Below, one piece after another: positions 5,976 through 11,224 of a stretch of 11,224 nt of DNA. This stretch comes from Acidobacteriota bacterium (GTDB lineage Bacteria > Acidobacteriota > Terriglobia > Bryobacterales > Bryobacteraceae), in the NCBI GenBank assembly GCA_003223065.1, contig QHXU01000066.1, forward strand, positions 1 to 11,224, in the 5' to 3' direction. Under the pieces are notes generated by a model. That model saw only the letters and a program-made list of their open reading frames with translations, was not told the DNA's origin and ran no database searches. The position numbers were made by a program, and so were the translations under genes. Every line of letters starts with the position of its first letter. Positions within the stretch are counted from its first letter, which is position 1.

Positions 5976-7556
5976 TTACTGAAGGCCGTCTTCGTCGTCG
6001 GCGGAGAGTGCTTGGATAGTGCACGCGAGGAGCGTCGAGTCGCCCCAAACCACGCTAAAGCCCGAAGTGGTTGAGTCACCCCAGACCACGGAATCGCCCC
6101 ACACGACGGACATGTCGCGGAGAACGGTGACGGTGCGGGTGGCCGAATTGAAGACTGCGGTAGGCGAGATCGCCGCCCGTGTTGTCAGGTCGTTGTTGGA
6201 CAACGCGGCCTGAATGTCGAGGTATCCAGCGCCGACCGTGAAGATGTCGGACTGGTTGCTAAAAGCAACAAGCGTATATGCGTCGTAGCCCGTGCTAAAC
6301 AACGGCAAGGCCTTTTGCGCGGTTTTCATGAGCCGCGCCTTCACCTGGTCAGGCGTGAGCGAAGGCGTTTTCTGGATGAGCAATGCCGCCGCGCCGGCCA
6401 CGACCGGGGTCGCCATACTGGTGCCGCTAAGCTTGAAGTAGAGTCCCGATTTTCCGTTAGTGCCGGGTTGAAAACTTGCGTCGGAGATCAGCGTCTTGGG
6501 GTAGCTTGCGAGAGTGCAGCCCGGCGCCATTAGGGAAACCACGTCATTGCCAGGCGCCACGAGGTCGGGCTTCACGAAATGGTCGAACGCCGTCGGTCCT
6601 TTCGAGCTATACGAGGCGATCTTGTCATCGGTGCGGCCTCCTGTTCCCGACGCGTTCATCGCGCCAACGGTGATCACGTAGGGATCGTTGCCGGGTGCAG
6701 CAATGGTCCCGTATCCCTTGGTGCCCCTCGAATTGTCACGGCCATAGTTGCCGGCCGCTGTCACGACCACGATGCCCGCTTTCCAGGCCGCTTCCACCGC
6801 CTGGCAGAGCGGATCGAGCGTATAGCTCTCAAATACAGGGCGGCCAAGCGACAGGTTGATCACCCGGATGTTATACGTGTTCTTCAGATCGATCGCCCGG
6901 TCGATTGCTGCGATTACGGCGCTGTCCGTGCCCGCGCCGTTGGCATCCAGCACACGCAGGTTGATCAGATTGACGTTCGGGGCGACCCCCTTGAAGGTTC
7001 GACTAAAACCCACTCCGCTCGAATCTCTTCCATTGCTCCCCACGATCCCGGCGACATGCGTGCCGTGGCCGTATTGGTCCGAAGCGTCGAGGCCGCTCAC
7101 AAAGCTTTCGTTGTAAACGACGCGCAGGCCTGTGCCGGTGGAAGTCTTCAGATCATCGTGCAACGCAATGCCGCTGTCGATTACTGCCACGCCAACACCG
7201 GTGCCGTCGTAACCGAGGCTCCACGCGAATACGGCGTTCACAGCCGAGGTGGTAATATCCAGCGATCCGTTAGTCGTCCGGTTCGGAGAGATGTATGCGA
7301 TGTTCGGATCATTCGCCAGCAGCGTCGGAATCTTTGCGGGTGAAAGAAGCACCTCCCCAGCCGAGACATTATTGAAAATCTTCTTCAATTGGCCGTATGA
7401 CCCTAGCGCCTGCAATTCACTCTTGGTCGGTGGGTTCGAAAACCGAACAATGACATCCACTGTGCTGGAATTGGGCAGATCGGGCGCAACCCGGGATCCA
7501 GCTAGAGCAAGGCTTGCGCCGGCGAACAGTGCCAAAAATCTCAAAGACTGTTTCAT
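5976..7556 (-). CDS. Secreted subtilisin-like serine protease (S8) with VWGD repeats near the C-terminus
   Basis: Predicted 526 residues. A signal peptide covers about 1-20 (MKQSLRFLALFAGASLALAG), followed by an inhibitor_I9-like propeptide (about 33-93) and then the S8 catalytic domain. The triad is intact: D127 in VIDSG, H164 in GHGTHVAG and S380 in SGTSMATP, with the oxyanion asparagine N270 in AAGN. The protein should be exported and activated by removing its propeptide. After the catalytic domain (ending about 455) comes a short tail with three SVVWGDS units (483-507) and an acidic end (ADDEDGLQ). VWG-type repeats are a feature I recall from acidobacterial S8 proteases; their function is unknown to me. 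The ATG at 7556 is preferred because AGGA (7562-7565) precedes it and the signal peptide begins there. A TTG 19 codons upstream overlaps the small ORF. The membrane-protein gene follows after 34 bases. Confidence 0.93.
   Translation of the reverse strand: MKQSLRFLALFAGASLALAGSRVAPDLPNSSTVDVIVRFSNPPTKSELQALGSYGQLKKIFNNVSAGEVLLSPAKIPTLLANDPNIAYISPNRTTNGSLDITTSAVNAVFAWSLGYDGTGVGVAVIDSGIALHDDLKTSTGTGLRVVYNESFVSGLDASDQYGHGTHVAGIVGSNGRDSSGVGFSRTFKGVAPNVNLINLRVLDANGAGTDSAVIAAIDRAIDLKNTYNIRVINLSLGRPVFESYTLDPLCQAVEAAWKAGIVVVTAAGNYGRDNSRGTKGYGTIAAPGNDPYVITVGAMNASGTGGRTDDKIASYSSKGPTAFDHFVKPDLVAPGNDVVSLMAPGCTLASYPKTLISDASFQPGTNGKSGLYFKLSGTSMATPVVAGAAALLIQKTPSLTPDQVKARLMKTAQKALPLFSTGYDAYTLVAFSNQSDIFTVGAGYLDIQAALSNNDLTTRAAISPTAVFNSATRTVTVLRDMSVVWGDSVVWGDSTTSGFSVVWGDSTLLACTIQALSADDEDGLQ
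6036..6110 (-). repeat. Three coding repeats SVVWGDS at the protease C-terminus
   Basis: Residues 483-507 read as two adjacent units sharing a serine, a five-residue spacer (TTSGF), then a third unit. The units use different synonymous codons for V, G, D and S (for example GTC-GTG, GTG-GTC and GTG-GTT for the valine pair). This suggests the peptide sequence, rather than the DNA, is being kept. Confidence 0.85.
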
Positions 7557-7561
7557 ATGTT

Positions 7562-7565
7562 TCCT
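7562..7565 (-). promoter_or_regulatory. Probable ribosome-binding site for the protease
   Basis: AGGA on the minus strand ends 5 bases before the ATG at 7556. A second, more distant AAAGGA (7569-7574) is 12 bases away. Both fall in the 31-base gap after the stop of the small ORF. Confidence 0.5.
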
Positions 7566-7587
7566 ATTTCCTTTATTCCACTCTTCC

Positions 7588-7734
7588 TCAGTCACCCCAG
7601 ACCGCGTTTTCAAACTGTCTTAGTACTGATGGGAGCAGTAGTAGCCGAAAAATTCTGGAGAATGAACCGGCGACTCGCCATGTACTAAGAGCTTTTGCTG
7701 CGATAGCGTTCTTAAGTCTGCTGCGTGGATTCAT
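7588..7734 (-). CDS. Small ORF (48 residues) with a C-terminal VWGD motif, just upstream of the protease
   Basis: An ATG at 7734 opens a frame of 48 codons ending in TGA at 7588. The N-terminal two thirds is basic (R4, R6, K8, K14, R20, R27, R30). It is followed by a leucine run (31-34, within FRLLLLPSVLRQ) and an end of FENAVWGD (41-48). The final motif is the same as the repeat unit of the protease that starts 31 bases downstream. The 18 bases for A-V-W-G-D-stop match the 18 bases of repeat unit two (6072-6089, V-V-W-G-D-S) at 16 positions, in the same frame. An AGGGG (7741-7745) lies 6 bases before the ATG. It has no clear signal peptidase site, so any export route is unknown. It may be a peptide signal, a protease substrate or partner, a leader peptide, or a remnant of a longer repeat protein. 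I do not know a named family. Confidence 0.5.
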   Translation of the reverse strand: MNPRSRLKNAIAAKALSTWRVAGSFSRIFRLLLLPSVLRQFENAVWGD

Positions 7735-7991
7735 GTTTTTCCCCTAACGAGCTCTCTTTTATGCACGCGGTGGACCGAAGTGTACTTATTCAAAGTGCTA
7801 GGCTTTTGAGGTGTTTATGAATAGGCCGGCTGACAAAATAGCGCTTTCCTTCGAAAAGACGACAATAAGTCATGTGACTGAGGTCATGTGGATCGGGTCT
7901 TAAAGCCGCGAGGCTCTGCTCCGCGTACAATCGGCGGCCAGATGCAAGCCTGCATCACAAGCTCGATGAAGTGGGTTGGGAAGAAAAAAGG
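7735..7991. other. Intergenic region before the small ORF/protease/membrane-protein cluster
   Basis: This 257-base gap should hold the promoter of the cluster. Immediately past the stop of the HD-GYP/GGDEF gene the minus strand has a run of six T's (7984-7989), but no strong stem precedes it. A 6-bp inverted repeat GATGCA-AGCC-TGCATC sits at 7941-7956, and CATGTG occurs twice (7871-7876 and 7885-7890). I see no convincing -35/-10 pair: TTGTCG and TATTTT occur on the minus strand but with a 19-base spacer. No RNA gene or other protein gene was recognised. Confidence 0.5.
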
Positions 7992-10448
7992 TCAGCGTCC
8001 GGATGGCGCGATGATCGGCGCACCGGGCGTAAGTTGGTCGATCCGGGCGAGGTTCAAGACGGACGTAGTCGCCCGAAGGGCCTTCTGGTCCTGCTTGGCC
8101 TTGTACATGCGCCGATCGGACTCGGCCAGCAGCTGTTCCGCATCCGCGCCATCGTTTGGATACGAGGCTTCTCCAACGCTCAGTGACAGCAGGTCGGCGT
8201 CGAGCACTTCACGTCCAGCCTTGCATGCCGCCTCCATAAAAGAGGCGATTCGGTTTTGTACGAGGTCGCCACGGTAACCCGGCAAGACGATCACGAATTC
8301 GTCGCCGCCCATGCGCGCGACGTAGTCGTACTCGCGGCAGCTCTCCCGGAGCGCTTGTGCGACCTTGCGCAGTACCTTGTTGCCTTCCAAGTGGCCAAAA
8401 CGATCGTTGACCTGCTTGAATCCGTCCAGATCACATACCAGCACTGACAAGGGAGTGTTTTCGCGTTTCGACCTGGCGAGTTCGGTGTCCAGGTGGATGA
8501 ACAGCGACCGCGCGTTGGGGAGATCCGTAAGGGCGTCCGTGGTTGCGCAGTTTTCGGCCTGGCGGTACTTGATTGCGTTATCGATCGACAGCGCGATCTT
8601 GGGCGTAACGGCTGACAGGATCCGGAGATGGTCCGGCGTAAAGGCGTTGCGTCCCGCCGCGTACAAGGACAGGACACCAACGACGCCGTTCAAACCCTCG
8701 AGCGGCACGGCGAGCGCCGATTGCAGGGTGCTGAACCGGTTCGGATCGTTAAGATAGCCGGGTTCGACCGAAGGATTGCCGTTCACGATTGGCCGCTTGT
8801 TTTCCGCTACCCAGCCTGATAACCCCTCGCCGATCGTAATTCGCAACGAAGAGAACAGGTGGAAATTCTCTCCGCTTACGTACTCTGGCACCAGTACGTT
8901 GTCGCGGAGCAGATAAATCGCGATGCAATCGTACGCGCACATGCGTTTAAGGCGCAGCGATAGCACAGAGAGGGTCTCGTCCAGGCTAAGCGACGTGCCG
9001 AGCTCGTGCGCCAGCTCGAACAGCACCTGAGCTTCCTGCCGCGCCGCCGCGATGGACCCCAGAAAGTCCTGAGTGGGGACGCTGTTCGGCCGGTGATCGG
9101 GCTCGAGCCCGGTGGCGGGCGCTTCCCCTTGGCGGATTCGCGTATGTTTTGACAGGCCTCTGACCCGAACCGGCTCGGACCGCACCGTCGACTCCAGTTC
9201 CGGATACTTCCGCGCCAGAACTTCCACAACCTGCGGATCAAAGCTCTCGCCGGACTGCGAGACGATGTAGGCAATCGCATCCGGAAGCGATATCGCGCGC
9301 CGGTACTGCCGGTCCGAAGTCAGCGCGTCGAAACAATCCACTGCGGCGAGGATCCTGGCACCGATGGGAATCTCTTCTCCCTTGAGACCGAGCGGGTACC
9401 CGGTTCCATTCCATCGTTCATGATGCGCTTGTACGATGGGAACCACGGGATAGGGGAAGGCCACCTGTTCAAGAATCTCCGCACCGATCACCGGGTGGAT
9501 CTTGACCTTATCGAACTCGACCGGTGTGAGCCTTCCGGGCTTCGAGATGATATGCTCGGGCACGGCCAACTTCCCGATGTCGTGGAGCAACGAGGCTGCT
9601 TGCAGGCCTTGCAACTCCGGCTCGGTCAACTTGAGCTCCTTGCCGATCTCCACAGCGTAGATGCCGACGCGGTGCAGATGATCGTAAGTGTTGCAGTCCT
9701 TCGCCTCGATCGCCAGCGCCAATGCCTCGATCGTGCGAAGATGCAATCCGGCCATGTCTTCCACATGTTTCTTTTCAGCTTCCAGACGGCCCAGGTAAAG
9801 ACGGTAAGAGCGATAAATCCAATAGAGAACTGGCAAGACCAGCAGACTCGTTTCCCAACCCACCATGTGGTTCACGAGAGTGAGCAGATCCGCTATGGCT
9901 GCTCCCACCAAATAGTACGGAAACGACCAAAAGTAGCATTCGCGCCACATCTTGGCGAGCTGCTTTCCCTCCGTCAACGCAACGATCACGGCGACTGGTA
10001 ACGTGTTCATCAGGAAGTACACACACGCGGCGAGTACCAGCATGAGCGGCGGCTTGACCCCCCAGCGTTCCGCGACACTGAAGTGATAAGTGTTGTAGGT
10101 TGCAGTGGTCGCGAGTGAAATGCTCGCGACGTTGAACAGGATTTTGATCAGCTTGGGCCGGCTCTTCGATCGCCAAACGCACTGTAGGATGGTACCGGTA
10201 CACGCGATGGCAAGAGTTTCAGGCAAGCTTAGCGTGCTGATGCAAATCAGGACGAAGAAGAAATTCACGGACATCGTGCCGGTGATTCCCGGCAGATGAA
10301 CCTTAAAGCCTGAAGACAGGGTGACAATCAGAAAATAACATATGAACCTTGTCGTGTCCTCGGAAAACCAGGGCAGCAGGCCCGCTACCAACACAACAGA
10401 GCCAGCCAACGCGGTGGCGACGGTATATGCTTTCGCTTTCCACGACAT
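7992..10448 (-). CDS. Membrane-anchored HD-GYP / GAF / GGDEF cyclic-di-GMP turnover protein
   Basis: This 818-residue inner-membrane protein has an N-terminal polytopic domain (about 1-218), a signalling helix (about 220-245), an HD-GYP phosphodiesterase domain (about 235-420), a GAF domain (about 470-625) and a GGDEF domain (about 632-795). In the HD-GYP domain I see H289-D290 in LLHDIGK, H318, H342-H343 and GTGYP (348-352), so metal-binding and signature residues are kept. The GGDEF domain has an intact GGDEF motif (714-718), CDLDGFKQVND (672-682) and an RxxD inhibitory site (R705-D708) five residues before the motif. Both the synthase and the hydrolase may therefore be active, with product inhibition of the synthase. 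The GAF domain could bind a small ligand. The N-terminal domain is shared with the stand-alone protein at 5258-5941. The ATG at 10448 lacks a strong Shine-Dalgarno sequence. The PAS gene is divergent 204 bases away. Confidence 0.92.
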   Translation of the reverse strand: MSWKAKAYTVATALAGSVVLVAGLLPWFSEDTTRFICYFLIVTLSSGFKVHLPGITGTMSVNFFFVLICISTLSLPETLAIACTGTILQCVWRSKSRPKLIKILFNVASISLATTATYNTYHFSVAERWGVKPPLMLVLAACVYFLMNTLPVAVIVALTEGKQLAKMWRECYFWSFPYYLVGAAIADLLTLVNHMVGWETSLLVLPVLYWIYRSYRLYLGRLEAEKKHVEDMAGLHLRTIEALALAIEAKDCNTYDHLHRVGIYAVEIGKELKLTEPELQGLQAASLLHDIGKLAVPEHIISKPGRLTPVEFDKVKIHPVIGAEILEQVAFPYPVVPIVQAHHERWNGTGYPLGLKGEEIPIGARILAAVDCFDALTSDRQYRRAISLPDAIAYIVSQSGESFDPQVVEVLARKYPELESTVRSEPVRVRGLSKHTRIRQGEAPATGLEPDHRPNSVPTQDFLGSIAAARQEAQVLFELAHELGTSLSLDETLSVLSLRLKRMCAYDCIAIYLLRDNVLVPEYVSGENFHLFSSLRITIGEGLSGWVAENKRPIVNGNPSVEPGYLNDPNRFSTLQSALAVPLEGLNGVVGVLSLYAAGRNAFTPDHLRILSAVTPKIALSIDNAIKYRQAENCATTDALTDLPNARSLFIHLDTELARSKRENTPLSVLVCDLDGFKQVNDRFGHLEGNKVLRKVAQALRESCREYDYVARMGGDEFVIVLPGYRGDLVQNRIASFMEAACKAGREVLDADLLSLSVGEASYPNDGADAEQLLAESDRRMYKAKQDQKALRATTSVLNLARIDQLTPGAPIIAPSGR

Positions 10449-10455
10449 GGGTGAT

Positions 10456-10493
10456 AGCCGCTAAGGAGCAGTTCAGCCGCCATACCGCGGCTG
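10456..10493 (-). promoter_or_regulatory. Leader of the HD-GYP/GGDEF gene with alternative stems
   Basis: On the minus strand CAGCCGC (10487-10493) pairs perfectly with GCGGCTG (10474-10480) around a 6-base loop. A second copy, GCGGCT (10456-10461), lies 7 bases before the ATG, where a ribosome-binding site would be, and could pair with the same left arm. This would allow two exclusive structures. It is a sequence observation only; the stems are short and GC-rich and may occur by chance. Confidence 0.3.
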
Positions 10494-10580
10494 GATAACC
10501 AATTTTGACCAAGCTTTACGATGTGAACGAGTTGGCGCGGATTTGCGGGCGAATGCAAGGGTTGAGGCTCGTGGGCAATC

Positions 10581-10613
10581 GCGACAAACTGTCGCAAAAT
10601 GGGTGACAGTTTG
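10581..10613. promoter_or_regulatory. Nested inverted repeats in the divergent promoter region, operator-like
   Basis: GCGACA-AAC-TGTCGC (10581-10595) is a perfect 6-bp inverted repeat. Its CAAACTGTC part (10585-10593) is also a perfect 9-bp reverse complement of GACAGTTTG (10605-10613), across 11 bases. The region thus has three GACA/TGTC half-sites in alternating orientation. It lies between the divergent HD-GYP/GGDEF and PAS genes, where a shared regulator would bind. No known regulator consensus is recognised. Confidence 0.5.
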
Positions 10614-10652
10614 CGCTCAGCAGCACTGCGCCAGCAGGTATGCTCTATTAAG

Positions 10653-11224
10653 ATGAGTCACCGATCTGATCCGTACGCTGCCTTGATTGCCGCGGCGCCG
10701 GACGCGATCATCACTATCGACGAACACAGCACGATTCTTAACGCGAATCCGGCGGTGTACGAACTGTTTGGATATACGCCAGGTGAACTCATAGGCAAAG
10801 ACCTGACGTTTCTGATGCCGACCGAACTCAGAGTTCGTCATAAGGAGGGTTTCGCACGTTATGTGCGCACGGGAGTGCGTGCCATTCCCTGGACAGGAGT
10901 GCACCTCACGGCTCATCATCACGACGGGAAACGGATCGAGGTGGATGTCAGCTTTGCGGAAGTTCAAACCGAAAGCGGGCGCGTCTTTGCCGGCATCATT
11001 AGAGATATCACGGCCAAGACCTGGGCCGAACGCCGGTTGCAAGCGCAGTTCCGAATCGTCGACCTGCTCGCACGCAGTTCCGCTCTGACCACGGCCGGGC
11101 CGGAGCTGTTGCAGGCAATTGCGGAGCCCTTGGGGTGGCAGTGGGGCGCTCTCTGGACCGTGGACGGGCACCGGGTCAGGGTCATGGCGGACTGGCCGCC
11201 CGGCACGCCTTTGCAGGCAATGGG
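10653..11224 (+). CDS. PAS-domain sensor protein, 5' part only (runs off the right edge)
   Basis: The plus-strand frame from ATG at 10653 stays open for 190 codons to the window end, so the C-terminus and output domain are missing. Residues about 8-122 form a PAS domain: APDAIITID (15-23), NANPAVYELFGYTPGELIG (30-48), FLMPTELRVRHKEGF (53-67) and GIIRDIT (114-120). A linker helix (about 122-142) and the beginning of what looks like a GAF domain follow (LLQAIAEPLGWQWGALWTVD, 152-171). Such proteins are usually histidine kinases or cyclic-di-GMP enzymes; I cannot tell which. The start is uncertain: an in-frame ATG at 10599 lies inside an inverted repeat, and neither start has a clear ribosome-binding site. 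The PAS alignment supports a start at or close to 10653. The minus-strand open frame across this region is a shadow. Confidence 0.88.
   Translation, partial: MSHRSDPYAALIAAAPDAIITIDEHSTILNANPAVYELFGYTPGELIGKDLTFLMPTELRVRHKEGFARYVRTGVRAIPWTGVHLTAHHHDGKRIEVDVSFAEVQTESGRVFAGIIRDITAKTWAERRLQAQFRIVDLLARSSALTTAGPELLQAIAEPLGWQWGALWTVDGHRVRVMADWPPGTPLQAM

Noticed and set aside
6579..7343. Plus-strand open frame of 254 codons
   Set aside because: It is antisense to the S8 protease catalytic domain, whose triad is intact on the minus strand.
7557..7613. Nineteen-residue N-terminal extension of the protease from a TTG
   Set aside because: It would bury the signal peptide behind a charged stretch and overlap the small ORF. 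The ATG at 7556 has AGGA upstream.
7941..7956. GATGCA-AGCC-TGCATC as a transcription terminator
   Set aside because: The stem is only 6 bp and is followed by no T-run on either strand.
10599..10652. Earlier in-frame ATG for the PAS gene
   Set aside because: No ribosome-binding site is visible and the codon lies in the loop of a 9-bp inverted repeat. Not fully excluded.
10617..11171. Minus-strand open frame of 184 codons opposite the PAS gene
   Set aside because: The plus strand encodes a clear PAS domain over the same bases. The minus-strand product shows no recognisable motif and is a shadow.

Overview
The window looks like a chromosomal segment from a GC-moderate to GC-rich Gram-negative soil bacterium, most likely an acidobacterium of the Solibacter/Bryobacter type. 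That is inferred from gene content: a ~1000-residue exported BNR/Asp-box protein, a secreted S8 protease with VWGD repeats near its C-terminus, an RRM-type RNA-binding protein, and a membrane-anchored HD-GYP/GAF/GGDEF protein. No rRNA, tRNA, insertion sequence or CRISPR array was recognised.

Layout. Bases 1-355 contain no convincing complete gene, only a possible 3' gene fragment (1-189) and several inverted repeats. On the minus strand follow an exported BNR-repeat protein (356-3349) and a small RRM RNA-binding protein (3403-3711, TTG start). Divergent from these is a Glu/Leu/Phe/Val-type dehydrogenase (3991-5250, plus). Seven bases past its stop, and convergent with it, is the end of a compact minus-strand cluster. 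In transcription order the cluster is a 48-residue small ORF ending in VWGD (7734-7588), a secreted subtilisin-like protease whose C-terminus carries three VWGD repeats (7556-5976), and a stand-alone polytopic membrane protein (5941-5258). Upstream of it on the same strand is an 818-residue cyclic-di-GMP protein (10448-7992) whose N-terminal membrane domain is a clear homologue of that stand-alone protein. Divergent from it, a PAS-containing sensor gene starts near 10653 and runs off the right edge.

How the genes may work together. The right half (5258-11224) is a signalling neighbourhood: a sensor-linked cyclic-di-GMP synthesis/degradation enzyme, a free copy of its sensor domain, a secreted protease and a PAS sensor. 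The most interesting point is the small ORF, which is not a long ORF and is easily missed. Its last codons match one of the protease's VWGD repeats at 16 of 18 bases and in the same reading frame, and it lies 31 bases upstream of the protease. A peptide-protease-membrane receptor arrangement is a testable hypothesis, not a demonstrated system. The left half appears to be ordinary metabolism and housekeeping.
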